This document shows, in pieces, positions 49,622-58,243 of a stretch of DNA of 64,000 nucleotides (positions within the stretch are counted from its first letter, which is position 1; every line of letters starts with the position of its first letter). Location of the stretch: positions 124,001 through 188,000 of the forward strand of contig NZ_LMMJ01000010.1 of the NCBI RefSeq assembly GCF_001422205.1. Direction: 5' to 3'. The translations under genes and the position numbers were made by a program. The notes beneath the pieces are model-generated. The model did no database searches and was not told where the DNA came from. It saw only the letters and a program-made list of their open reading frames with translations. Source of the DNA: Curtobacterium sp. Leaf261 (GTDB lineage: Bacteria > Actinomycetota > Actinomycetes > Actinomycetales > Microbacteriaceae).

Positions 49622-50512
49622 GTGACCAGCACACCCCGTCGCACGCCCGATGGAGCGCGACGCTGGCGATGGATCGGACTCGCTGCCGTGGGTTTCGTGA
49701 TCGTGCCTCTCGTCTATGCGGCTGCGGTGCTCACGCCCACCGGGCAGCGGCTCGAGGACGCTGCGCTCAGCGGTGTGCGTGACACCGATCTGTTCGGGTC
49801 GGACGCCGCGCTCGGCGTCATCTCCGTCCCGGTGGTCCTGTTGCTCGTCGTCGTGATCGTCGCCGTCGGGTTCGCACGGCGGCGCCTCGGCGTCGGACTC
49901 GGGGCCGGGATCGTGGTGCTCGCGTCGGCGGGAACATCGACCCTCGTCAAGGATATCGCCGCGCGGCCCGAGATCGCCGGGTCGACGACACCGAATTCCT
50001 TCCCGTCTGGCCACGCCACCATCGCCCTCGCCGCACTGTTCGCGGTGCTCATGGTCACGCCACGACGATTCCGGTCCGCGGTGATCCTCGTCGGTGCCGC
50101 TTACGTCGTGCTCGTCGCGAACCAGACGGTGGTCTACGGGTGGCACCGTGTGAGCGACATCGTCGGCGCCTGCGGCGTCGCGCTGTTCTGGCTCGGGATC
50201 GTCCGGGCGTTCGGGACGCGCGTCGACCGGGGCGAGCGTGGCGACCGGGACGGTGCTCGCGGCCCTCGCAGACTCGTCACGGCCGTGATGCTCGTCGGCA
50301 TCGGGGTCGGCGTCGTGGTCGGCGCCGCGGCGGTGCTGCTCACGGTGTCGGGCGGTGCCGACGACGCGCGCGGTGCACTCCTCGTCGCGGGTCGGATGGT
50401 CGCCTCGACGAGCGTGCTCGTCACCCTGCTCGCCGTGTGGCTCGCCGACGGGCTGCACCATGCGGCGCCGACGCCGCGCGTTCCGGCGACGGGAACGACC
50501 CGCGTCGGCTGA
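49622..50512 (+). CDS. PAP2 superfamily phosphatase
   Basis: 296 residues. The type 2 phosphatidic-acid phosphatase motifs are seen as KDIAARP (Lys110-Pro116), PSGH (128-131) and GWHRVSD (His175, Asp179); the spacing inside the first motif is two residues shorter than usual. Five to six membrane helices place the active site outside. A further two helices at the C-terminus (about 217-240 and 258-283) extend beyond the core. It could dephosphorylate undecaprenyl pyrophosphate or lipid phosphates. GTG 49622 has AGGAGGG 6-12 nt upstream. Confidence 0.85.
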   Translation: MTSTPRRTPDGARRWRWIGLAAVGFVIVPLVYAAAVLTPTGQRLEDAALSGVRDTDLFGSDAALGVISVPVVLLLVVVIVAVGFARRRLGVGLGAGIVVLASAGTSTLVKDIAARPEIAGSTTPNSFPSGHATIALAALFAVLMVTPRRFRSAVILVGAAYVVLVANQTVVYGWHRVSDIVGACGVALFWLGIVRAFGTRVDRGERGDRDGARGPRRLVTAVMLVGIGVGVVVGAAAVLLTVSGGADDARGALLVAGRMVASTSVLVTLLAVWLADGLHHAAPTPRVPATGTTRVG

Positions 50513-50564
50513 TCCGCCCCGTCGTGACCGGAGGCGCACACCACCCGAGCGCGACCGCACGGCG

Positions 50565-50693
50565 GCGCATGCTGCCGGACTGGAGGCCCGTCCCACCGTC
50601 ACCGGTCGACGCGCGTCCGCCGCGCATGCTGCCGGACTGGAGGCCCGTCCCACCGTCACCGGTCGACGCGCGTCCGCCGCGCCTCCAGTCCGG
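50565..50693. repeat. 57-bp direct repeat with GGACTGGAGG cores and inverted closing arm
   Basis: The unit beginning GCGCATGCTGCCGGACTGG is present at 50565-50621 and again at 50622-50678, nearly identical. GCCTCCAGTCCGG (50681-50693) is the complement of CCGGACTGGAGGC in each unit (50575-50587 and 50632-50644), so two alternative hairpins are possible. The gap 50513-50819 shows nothing else except a TAGGGA (50809) ahead of the next gene. Confidence 0.8.
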
Positions 50694-50819
50694 TGCCCGC
50701 CCGCCCGGCCTGCGCGCCGGGCGTTGCTAGGGTGGTCGGGTCGGCGGGGTCAGGCCTGACGGCAGCAGGACGACACGGGGTGCAGGACCCCGTCGGTGGC
50801 AGGCGTCGTAGGGACACGC

Positions 50820-53800
50820 ATGCACGCTCGGAGCAGGACGACGGGTCGGCGTCGTCGAGCCGCACTCCGCCCTGCCCTCACGGTGCTGCTGACGATGTTC
50901 GTCGGCGTCGCGGTCGCGGTCGCGGTGCCCACGGCGGCCGAGGCGACCACCCAGACGACGACGGCCGCCGGGTACCCGGGGACGTCGGTGCAGGTGCAGG
51001 TCCGCAACGACCGACCCGGGCCGGCGAACACGCCCTGGACCTTCACGGCGCCACCCGGCACGACGATCACGGCCGCGGTCGGGAACGAGGGCGGCGGGCT
51101 CGGAGCCTTCTCCTGCAGGCCGACCGGCGGCGGCACCGGCGCGACGTGCGGACCCTCCGCGGGCGGCGGCTGGGGGATCGGCAACGTCGTCACCGTGACG
51201 CTCGCGATCGACGCCGGTGCTCCCTCGGGGCGGACGTCCGGGACCACGTCGATCCCGGGCGGCGAGTCCGGCACCTACGGACTGACGATCCTGCCGAACG
51301 CCGTCCCGGACCTGCTCGGCTGCGCGGTGCCCGGCGGCGCGCTCACCGACGCCGTGAGCACGCCGGTGTCCGGCGCGGCACAGGTCGGCGTGTACACCCC
51401 GATCGCGAACGGCACCGCGTTCAGGACGAACACGGACGCGTCGGGCTTCCCCGCCGTGTCGGGTGTGTTCTCTGCCGTCACCGGGGGGCCGCAGTACAGC
51501 TCGTTCGGTGTCGACGACTTCGGCGGGACGACCGTCTACCGCGGCGAACTCGGGACGGGCTACCAGGGGGTCGCGGTCGGCAACGACTCGACGCTGACCA
51601 TCACGCTGCCGTACGCCCAGCGCGTGCAGTTCGGGCTCGGCGGGGTCGACGACCCGTCCGTCGTCGACGTCTCCGGCACCGGGCCGCTCGGGACCGTCCT
51701 CCCGACCGCCGCCGTCGGGAGCACGGCACCGGGGTCGTTGACGGCGTCCTCGACCGGGACGGCCACCAGGATCGTCGGGGGGAACGCCACCGCCGCGCGG
51801 GACTCGATCGCGGAGCGCGCCGTCGACCTCGGCTTCACGACACCCGTGACCTCGATCACGATCCGGGCCTTCGCGAGCGGAGCCGGGTCCGACGCGGGGT
51901 TCATCGTCACGCCCCCGATCGGATGCCAGCAGGGCACGGTCGACGCGACGGCCGGGGTGCCGACGATCACGGGCTCGGACGGCACCGCCGGCACGACGAC
52001 GTACGACGTCCCCCTCAGCGAGACGGTCGCGAACACCTCCGGTGCCGACGACATGCAGTTCTTCCCGACCGTGCGGTCGGACCTCGCGACGCAGGTCCAG
52101 GCGCTCGGTGGGACCCTCGACGCGGTGACCCAGACGACCGCGACCGACCCTGCCTGTGCGGTCGACCCGGGCGCGGTGTCGTCCGGCCGCCTCGTCGCGG
52201 CACCGTCGAGCGTCGCACCGCTGGCCCCCGGGACGTCGTGCACCCTCGACGCCACCGCCTCGGTGACCCTGCCGCAGTCGCAGGACGTCCGGACACTCGT
52301 CACGACGTCGACCCTGGCGAGTTCGACGAACGACCGCGCGTCCCGGGTGAAGGCGACGGCGACGACGGCGATCACCTTCCCCGGCGCGACCGTGGGCATC
52401 GCGATCGCGCAGTCCGGGCCGGACTCGGCAGCGCCCGGCGCGACGATCGGGCACCGGGTCGTCGTCACGGACACCGGAACGGGTGCTGCGCGGGACGTCC
52501 GTACCTCGACCACGCTGCCCGACGGACTCACGGTCGCCGAGTTGCCGAGCGAGTGCACGCAGGACGGCCCGGGAGTGGCGTGCAGCATCGGGGTGCTCGC
52601 TCCGGGAGCCTCCGCGACGCTCGACTTCCGGCTGACTGTCGGTGACTCGCTGCCCGACGGGACGGCGTTGCCGTTCCTCGTCGGGGTGGCGACGAGCGAC
52701 CTCCCCGGCCTCGCCACCGACTCGGCGTCCATCCGGGTGGTCGTCCCACCGGCGCCGCCGGGAGACGGGGGCTCGGGCGGCGGCGGAACCGGTGGCGGTG
52801 GCACTGGTGGCGGTGGCGGAACCGGTGGTGGCGGCTCGGGCGGCGGTGGCGGCGACGCAGGAAGCGGTGCCGGGGGTGGCAGCGGGAGCGGCGGGCCAGG
52901 CAGCGGCGGAACGTCCAGCGCGGGCAGCGGAACGGCACCCGGCGCGCCACGGCCGGGAACCCAGCAGCCCGCACCGAGCCCGGGATCCACGCCGGGTGCG
53001 TCCGACGACGGCGGGAGCACGGGTGACGGCACCGGTGGCACGGGTGGGGACGGCGCCGCAGGCTCCGGCGGGAACGGCACCGGTGGCGCGGGTGGGAACG
53101 GCACCGGTGGCGCGGGTGGGAACGGCACCGGTGATGGCTCGGGTGGTCCGATCGGCATGGACCTCCGCTTCGCGCAGAACGCCATGGCACCGGGCACCGT
53201 CGCCGCGATGCGCGGCACGCTCGGTCCGAACGCCAGCGGGCGCACCACGACGATCGAGTTCGCCGGCCGGGTCACGCTCGGCATGGTCTACCGGACGGTC
53301 ATGGTGACCGTCGGCACGACCGACGTCGACTGTCAGATCGCCACGACGACGTTCTCGTGTGCGATCCCGCTCCGGACGGGGCAGTCCGCCGACGTCGAGG
53401 TCCGTCTGTTCGCGGACGCGGTGAACGCCCCCGCCATCGCCCGTCAGCAGCTCTCCGTGACCGCGGACCGAGCGGCGCAGTCGAACGCGATGACCTCCAC
53501 CATCGCCGTCGGCTCGGGGTCGACCGACACCGAGCAGTTCGCCGCGGCGATCACCACGTTCGACTTCACCACGTTCCCCGGTGCGTTCATCCCGCTCCTG
53601 TCGATGCTCCTCCTCGCCCTGGCGGCGGCCGTCGTCGAGACAGGTCGACGCCGATCGGCAGCAGCAGCGGCCACGCCGGCGCCAGGCTCGGGACCTGCGC
53701 CGGCGCCGGGCCCGGGACCCGCGGGACCCACACCAGCGGCAGCTGCGGCACCGGCGCCAGGAGTCCCAGGCGCTGGGTCGCCACCACCCGCTGTGACACC

Positions 53801-53858
53801 CATCGACGCATCCCCCTCGCAGAATCCGCCACCAGATCCATCCGGGAGCACATCATGA
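50820..53858 (+). CDS. Large secreted protein with DUF11-like and Gly-rich segments, C-terminal TM
   Basis: 1012 residues. Signal peptide (RRRRAALRPALTVLLTMFVGVAVAVAVPTAAEA), beta-rich N-terminal half with no family I can name, a DUF11-like module (VGIAIAQSGPDSAAPGATIGHRVVVTDTGTGAARDVRTSTTLP, through about residue 635), a Gly-rich linker with GGNGTGGA repeats (about 640-770), a further beta domain and a single membrane helix (about 921-940) followed by an Ala/Pro-rich cytoplasmic tail. There is no sorting motif. It is co-translated with a DUF4436 gene (ATGA), which suggests a membrane complex. TAGGGA ends 5 nt before ATG 50820. Confidence 0.78.
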   Translation: MHARSRTTGRRRRAALRPALTVLLTMFVGVAVAVAVPTAAEATTQTTTAAGYPGTSVQVQVRNDRPGPANTPWTFTAPPGTTITAAVGNEGGGLGAFSCRPTGGGTGATCGPSAGGGWGIGNVVTVTLAIDAGAPSGRTSGTTSIPGGESGTYGLTILPNAVPDLLGCAVPGGALTDAVSTPVSGAAQVGVYTPIANGTAFRTNTDASGFPAVSGVFSAVTGGPQYSSFGVDDFGGTTVYRGELGTGYQGVAVGNDSTLTITLPYAQRVQFGLGGVDDPSVVDVSGTGPLGTVLPTAAVGSTAPGSLTASSTGTATRIVGGNATAARDSIAERAVDLGFTTPVTSITIRAFASGAGSDAGFIVTPPIGCQQGTVDATAGVPTITGSDGTAGTTTYDVPLSETVANTSGADDMQFFPTVRSDLATQVQALGGTLDAVTQTTATDPACAVDPGAVSSGRLVAAPSSVAPLAPGTSCTLDATASVTLPQSQDVRTLVTTSTLASSTNDRASRVKATATTAITFPGATVGIAIAQSGPDSAAPGATIGHRVVVTDTGTGAARDVRTSTTLPDGLTVAELPSECTQDGPGVACSIGVLAPGASATLDFRLTVGDSLPDGTALPFLVGVATSDLPGLATDSASIRVVVPPAPPGDGGSGGGGTGGGGTGGGGGTGGGGSGGGGGDAGSGAGGGSGSGGPGSGGTSSAGSGTAPGAPRPGTQQPAPSPGSTPGASDDGGSTGDGTGGTGGDGAAGSGGNGTGGAGGNGTGGAGGNGTGDGSGGPIGMDLRFAQNAMAPGTVAAMRGTLGPNASGRTTTIEFAGRVTLGMVYRTVMVTVGTTDVDCQIATTTFSCAIPLRTGQSADVEVRLFADAVNAPAIARQQLSVTADRAAQSNAMTSTIAVGSGSTDTEQFAAAITTFDFTTFPGAFIPLLSMLLLALAAAVVETGRRRSAAAAATPAPGSGPAPAPGPGPAGPTPAAAAAPAPGVPGAGSPPPAVTPIDASPSQNPPPDPSGSTS

Positions 53859-54808
53859 CCAGCACGCAGGAGTCCCAGGAGGAGCGGGCGAAGACCCAGC
53901 GCGCACGGAAGCGCAACCCGGCACCGATCGTCCTCCTCGTCGCGGTCGTGCTGCTCGCGGTCTACTACGTGGTGATCGGGGTCTCCGGGGCGCTCCGGAC
54001 CTCGACCGCGGTCCCGGTGACGGGTCCGAACGCCCAGACCGGCAACTCGATGACGCTCCGGATGAGCGTGCAGGACATCGACCTGACGAACCGGGTCCTC
54101 CAGGCGAACGTGCTGCCGATCCCGCACGGCAACCTGGTCGGCGACAAGGCCGGCGAGATCTCGAAGCCGCTGCGCATCGAGGTCTCGAGCGGTGGCGTGA
54201 CGACCTCCGTGGTGACCTTCCCCGGGCAGTCGGTGGTCGATCCCACGTCCCTGACGCTCACCCTCGATCGCGGCGACACCTCGTACCCGTTCGACCAGCC
54301 GTTCGCGAACTTCCAGATGAGTGTGCAGAACGACAAGACCGGCGCCTCGGTGCCGTTCGAACTGGATCTGTCGAACTCCGCGCGGCCGTGGGTGCTCGAT
54401 GCGACCCGAGGTTCTGCGGAGACGCAGAACAGCCGCACTCTCGTGCCGATCACCGTCGACGGTCACCGCGACGTCCTGAGCGTCGTCATCGTGTCCTTCT
54501 ACGTGCTGGCGATCCTCTTCACGACGCTCATGGCCGTGGTGACGATCGGGAGCGCGATCCTCCGCCGCAAGCTGGAGTTCTCGAACGTGATCTGGCTCTC
54601 AGCGACGCTGCTGTCGTTCCCGGCGCTCCGGTCGGCGATGCCGGGAGCGCCTCCGATCGGGACGACGCTCGACTTCGTGTTCCTGTTCCCGTGTCTCGTC
54701 CTCGTGGCGATCATGTTCGTCTGGACGGGTGCGTACATGCTCTGGCGGGAGAGCTCCGTGTTCCGGAGGTCGAGCTTCGACGACGACGGTCCGTCCGCCG
54801 CGGCGTAG
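53855..54808 (+). CDS. DUF4436 membrane protein
   Basis: 317 residues. One helix near the N-terminus (about 26-43) leads to an extracytoplasmic domain with MSVQDIDLTNRVLQANVLPIPHGNL and SYPFDQPFANFQM, then three C-terminal helices (about 213-236, 247-265 region and 277-298). The pattern is that of DUF4436, known from Mycobacterium and relatives but of unknown function. ATG 53855 overlaps the preceding stop (ATGA), so it works with the large secreted protein. Confidence 0.85.
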   Translation: MTSTQESQEERAKTQRARKRNPAPIVLLVAVVLLAVYYVVIGVSGALRTSTAVPVTGPNAQTGNSMTLRMSVQDIDLTNRVLQANVLPIPHGNLVGDKAGEISKPLRIEVSSGGVTTSVVTFPGQSVVDPTSLTLTLDRGDTSYPFDQPFANFQMSVQNDKTGASVPFELDLSNSARPWVLDATRGSAETQNSRTLVPITVDGHRDVLSVVIVSFYVLAILFTTLMAVVTIGSAILRRKLEFSNVIWLSATLLSFPALRSAMPGAPPIGTTLDFVFLFPCLVLVAIMFVWTGAYMLWRESSVFRRSSFDDDGPSAAA

Positions 54809-55084
54809 CGGACGGACTGGAGGCACGGCGAGGGCCCGCCCCGTCGGCCGCGGTCGCGACGATGTCCGGCGCCGCCGCCGTGCCTCGGGTGTGGCGGCCG
54901 ACGGCTTGTGCAACACGCCCAGAATGACGACGGACTTCGGCATGTGGAGTGTCAGGTATATGTTTCTGGTACTCAGCAGCGGAGCTGTGCCTGCCAACCG
55001 TGCCGTCAGTCAGGGCAAGTGCGCCGACCGCAGCCCCGGTCTGGCCCATCATCGAGTCCTGCCGCCAGTGAGAACGGAGACGAG
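54809..55084. other. 276-bp intergenic region with half-element and A/T-rich patch
   Basis: GACGGACTGGAGGCACGG (54811-54828) is one arm of the dispersed hairpin family; only a short partner (GCCGTGCCT near 54878) exists. From about 54920 to 54990 the composition drops, with GGTATATGTTT, a likely promoter region for the next gene. Confidence 0.5.
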
Positions 55085-55483
55085 ATGGCGACTGTAACGA
55101 AACTCGGCTACGCGCCGCGCACCCGGGCGGGCCTCATGATCAGCTGCACCGGATTCGCTGTCCTCGCAGCCTCGACCAGCGTCCGCGTGGTCGCGGACGT
55201 CATCACCCCGGTGATGGGGGTCGGATTCGTGCTGGCGGTCCTGTTCATCGTGTACCTGCCGCGAACCATCCGCCCCGGCCGCACCTGGCTTCGCGCAGAA
55301 CTCCCCCACGCACTGACGACACTCGCGTTCGTCGGCGCTGCTGTCGTCGCCCTCACCGCGGTGGCTGTCGGTGCACTCACGAACACCACACTGTGGGGGT
55401 GTGCCGCGACCGCTGTGATCGTTTCCGGAATGCTCCTCGTGGTGCTCGTCGCGCCGGATCGCAACCGGATCGCCTCCCGCTGA
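55085..55483 (+). CDS. Small four-TM membrane protein
   Basis: 132 residues, four helices (about 15-36, 38-57, 73-95 and 101-122) and a basic C-terminus. Not a family I recognise. ATG 55085 has GGAGACGAG directly upstream. Upstream A/T-rich sequence and a downstream strong terminator mark it as a separate transcription unit. Confidence 0.65.
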   Translation: MATVTKLGYAPRTRAGLMISCTGFAVLAASTSVRVVADVITPVMGVGFVLAVLFIVYLPRTIRPGRTWLRAELPHALTTLAFVGAAVVALTAVAVGALTNTTLWGCAATAVIVSGMLLVVLVAPDRNRIASR

Positions 55484-55491
55484 CCATCGGT

Positions 55492-55523
55492 CGAGCCCCC
55501 GCCGGAGGTGCGGCGGGGGCTCG
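55492..55523. terminator. Bidirectional terminator
   Basis: CGAGCCCCCGCCG (55492-55504) and its exact complement (55511-55523) form a 13-bp stem with a 6-nt loop, 8 nt after the stop of one gene and 8 nt before the stop of the convergent TauE gene. Confidence 0.88.
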
Positions 55524-55530
55524 ATTCGCG

Positions 55531-56253
55531 TCACACGAGCGCGAGCAGCATGCCGACCGCGCCGACGACGAGCACGCCGTCGATGAGCAGCCCGAACGCA
55601 CGCGGGTGCAGGCGTCGGACGATCGACTTCGCGGCCACGGACCCGATCAGCAGGGCGCTCCCGATGACCAGTCCCCGGAGGAGCACGTCGCCCGGGAGCG
55701 CACCAGCGGCCTCGAACGCACTGAGCTTGCTGAGGTAGAGCACGACCGAGCTCGCCGCCTCCGACCCGAGGAACGCCCCGCCCGAGAGCCCGTACCCGGT
55801 GAAGACGGGGACACTGAGCGGCCCGGTCGACAGCACCAGCCCGGTGAGGAACCCGACCACCGCCCCGGCCGCGGCCATCTGCCAGAGCCGGATGTGCATC
55901 CGACGCCGTGCGACGACCCTGCGGGCCGGGATCAAGACGAGGAAGAACGCCGCGAGGCAGACGTCGACGATGCCCGGCGGGATGCTCAGGAGGGTGTGCG
56001 CCCCGAGCGCCGCGGCCGGGATGCCCGGGAGCGAGTAAGCGAGCACCGGACGCCACCGGATGTCCCGCCACCACGCGATCACCCGACCGACGTTGCCCAT
56101 CACCGCCGCGATCCCCATGATCGGCACCGCGGCACGCGGACCGTACAGCACGACGAGCACGGGCAGGAGGATCAGCGAGGACCCGGTCCCGACCACGCCG
56201 CCGAGGACACCGGCGGCGATGGCGAGGGCGGACAGCAGGGCGAGTGTGAGCAC
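55531..56253 (-). CDS. TauE/SafE family anion exporter
   Basis: 240 residues with seven or eight helices in two TauE repeats: AIAAGVLGGVVGTGSSLILLPVLVVL, a hallmark first repeat, and VVGFLTGLVLSTGPLSVPVFTGYG in the second. Such proteins export sulfite, sulfoacetate or other organic sulfur anions; no sulfur genes are near. GTG 56253 has GGAGG 6 nt upstream. Confidence 0.88.
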   Translation of the reverse strand: MLTLALLSALAIAAGVLGGVVGTGSSLILLPVLVVLYGPRAAVPIMGIAAVMGNVGRVIAWWRDIRWRPVLAYSLPGIPAAALGAHTLLSIPPGIVDVCLAAFFLVLIPARRVVARRRMHIRLWQMAAAGAVVGFLTGLVLSTGPLSVPVFTGYGLSGGAFLGSEAASSVVLYLSKLSAFEAAGALPGDVLLRGLVIGSALLIGSVAAKSIVRRLHPRAFGLLIDGVLVVGAVGMLLALV

Positions 56254-56407
56254 GACGGACCTCCTGACCGTCGACGTCCGCGACGATCGGGATCCTCCAG
56301 GCTTTTGTCCGTTGAGATGACCGGGTCTCGTTCGGCGGACCCGGTGGCGTCGCTCGGACCAGTCGTGCCGCGCGGCACCGGAACCCTAGACGCTGTCGCC
56401 GATCACG

Positions 56408-57073
56408 CTAGCACCGGCCCGGTGGGTGGCCAGGATCGGCGTGCGGGGCAGTGAACCCGACCAGCGCGGCCTCGACGCGATTCCGGACGCCGAGCCGTTC
56501 GAAGAGCGCGGACACATAGCCCTTCACGGTGCCCTCCGTGAGGGACAGCTCTGCGGCGATCTCCGCGTTCGTCCGTCCGGTCGCGACGAGGTCGAGCAGC
56601 ACGCGCTCCCGGGGTGTGAGCGTCGACGTCCGATCGAGCGTGGGAGATGCCGACCCGGAACGGCCGACCCGTGCGCCGAGCCGGGCCGCGACGTGGGCGG
56701 AGAGGGTGACCCCACCGGTCGCGGCCGCCCGGACGGCGCTGATGATCTCCGTCGGCGGCGACGTCTTCAGGAGGAACCCCTGCACGCCGATCGAGAAGGC
56801 ATCGTCGACGTTCGCGTCCTCACCGAAGGTCGTCAGCATCACCAGCGCGAGCTCCGGACGCTTCTCCCGGAGGCGCCGTGCGACGGTCAGTCCGTCGTGA
56901 CCTGGCATCCGGATGTCGAGCAGCACGACGTCCGGATCCTCGTCCTCGGTGGCGCGGATGGCCGCGACCCCGTCCCCGACCGCCAGGACGACGTCGATGC
57001 TCCCTGCCGTGAGGATGGTCGAGACGCTCTCCCGTACTGCGGCGTCGTCATCCGCGACGACGACCCGGATCAC
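56408..57073 (-). CDS. NarL/LuxR family response regulator
   Basis: About 221 residues. Receiver domain: VVVADDDAAVRESV acidic pocket, VVLLDIRMPGHDGL with phospho-Asp at about residue 53, VMLTTFG and the Lys in GFLLKTSPP. The LuxR-type HTH is LTPRERVLLDLVATGRTNAEIAAELSLTEGTVKGYVSALFERLGVRNRVEAAL. GTG 57073 overlaps the kinase stop (GTGA); GTG 57079 is also possible. It should act on the adjacent ABC genes and others. Confidence 0.93.
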   Translation of the reverse strand: MIRVVVADDDAAVRESVSTILTAGSIDVVLAVGDGVAAIRATEDEDPDVVLLDIRMPGHDGLTVARRLREKRPELALVMLTTFGEDANVDDAFSIGVQGFLLKTSPPTEIISAVRAAATGGVTLSAHVAARLGARVGRSGSASPTLDRTSTLTPRERVLLDLVATGRTNAEIAAELSLTEGTVKGYVSALFERLGVRNRVEAALVGFTAPHADPGHPPGRC

Positions 57074-58212
57074 GTCCACGGGTGCGCCCGCAGGTCGTCG
57101 AGCCGCACGATGCGACCGTCAGCCGTGCACACTTCGAACGTCGCCATCGCGAGTGGGACATTGCCGTCGGTGTACTGCGCACATCGCCAGTCGCCGGGGT
57201 GCGGTGCGGTTGCGAGCAGCCGCGTCCGCGCCTCGTCAGCCGGGAGGCCCGTGGCGACCGAGCGGATCGGCTCCCCGACGCGCAGTGCACCGAACGTCGC
57301 CGGGTCGAGGACCGCCCCGTGGGCTGCAACGGCGTAGAAGGCGGCGATCGCGATCGCCGCACCGCTGCCGCCCGCGAGCACCTCCCGAATGAGACGTGTG
57401 CCGGGACGCGTCGGCCTCGCCTGGCTGGGACCCGAGGGCTCGCGCGGGAGCGTCGCACGGACGATGAAGTCGTCGCCCGTGTCGACGTCGAACACCCCGC
57501 CGAGCGACTCGACCCGGCGACGGAGCGTCATCAGCCCTGATCCACGCGCACCCTGCGTCGCCGGGGTCCGGGGGTTGGTCACGACGACCTCGGTCCCGGA
57601 CCATGCGCCCACCCGGACGTCGAGCTGTACCGGCGTGCCGGATGCGTGTCGTGCCGCGTTCGTCAGTGTTTCGACGCAGACGGCGGCGACCACGGCGGCG
57701 ACGCCGGGGTCGAGGCGGTCGACGGCAACCACGATCCGGGCATCGAGGTCCATGCCGGCCCGTCGCATCGACCCGACCGCGCGGTCCAGGCGTTCGGACG
57801 GCGTCGCATCGTCGCCGTGAAGGACGTCGAGGACATCGTGGAGCCGCTCGACTGCGTTCGCGGCCTCGACACGGACGAGCGCGGCAGCATCGCTCGTTTC
57901 GGCGTCGGCGACGACCTCGAGAGCGCTCGCGCGCAGTGCGACCACAGCGAGCTGATGACCGAGCGCATCGTGCATTTCCTCGGCGATCCGCGCTCGTTCC
58001 CGCGCGGCGGCGGTCGCGAGTGCTGCCGCGCGATGTCGAGCGCCGAGCACCCGGTAGCGGATGCCGACGGCGATGACGGCTGCGAGGAGGACCAGCACGA
58101 GCTGGGCGAGCACGACGAGGATCGCGGAGCCCGTCGCAGCCACGAACCCCACCATCAGCACGTCGAGGACCACCGCGATGCCCGCCGCGACGACGACACG
58201 CGGACTGGTCAC
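57070..58212 (-). CDS. NarL-type sensor histidine kinase with extra C-terminal domain
   Basis: 380 residues. Two N-terminal helices (about 7-25 and 29-51), a HisKA_3 dimerisation helix with the phospho-His81 in IAEEMHDALGHQLAV, then HATPase motifs (VETLTNAARHASG N-box, GARGSGLMTLRRRVESLGG G-box). After the kinase core comes an unusual tail: a hydrophobic helix at about 282-302 and about 75 residues beyond it with two Cys (DWRCAQYTDGN, FEVCTADG), possibly an extracytoplasmic sensor placed after the kinase. Confidence 0.9.
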   Translation of the reverse strand: MTSPRVVVAAGIAVVLDVLMVGFVAATGSAILVVLAQLVLVLLAAVIAVGIRYRVLGARHRAAALATAAARERARIAEEMHDALGHQLAVVALRASALEVVADAETSDAAALVRVEAANAVERLHDVLDVLHGDDATPSERLDRAVGSMRRAGMDLDARIVVAVDRLDPGVAAVVAAVCVETLTNAARHASGTPVQLDVRVGAWSGTEVVVTNPRTPATQGARGSGLMTLRRRVESLGGVFDVDTGDDFIVRATLPREPSGPSQARPTRPGTRLIREVLAGGSGAAIAIAAFYAVAAHGAVLDPATFGALRVGEPIRSVATGLPADEARTRLLATAPHPGDWRCAQYTDGNVPLAMATFEVCTADGRIVRLDDLRAHPWT

Positions 58213-58243
58213 TGGGTCTTCCTCTCCGGCGTCGCGATGGCCG

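Noticed and set aside
49345-49644. 100-residue N-terminal extension of the DUF4383 protein with an extra hydrophobic helix
   Set aside because: Strong SD stands at ATG 49344, the extension overlaps the start of the divergent PAP2 gene and consists mostly of Gly/Ser/Ala-rich sequence.
52760-53150. Intergenic-type Gly-repeat satellite
   Set aside because: It lies in frame within the 1012-residue secreted protein as a Gly/Ser linker.
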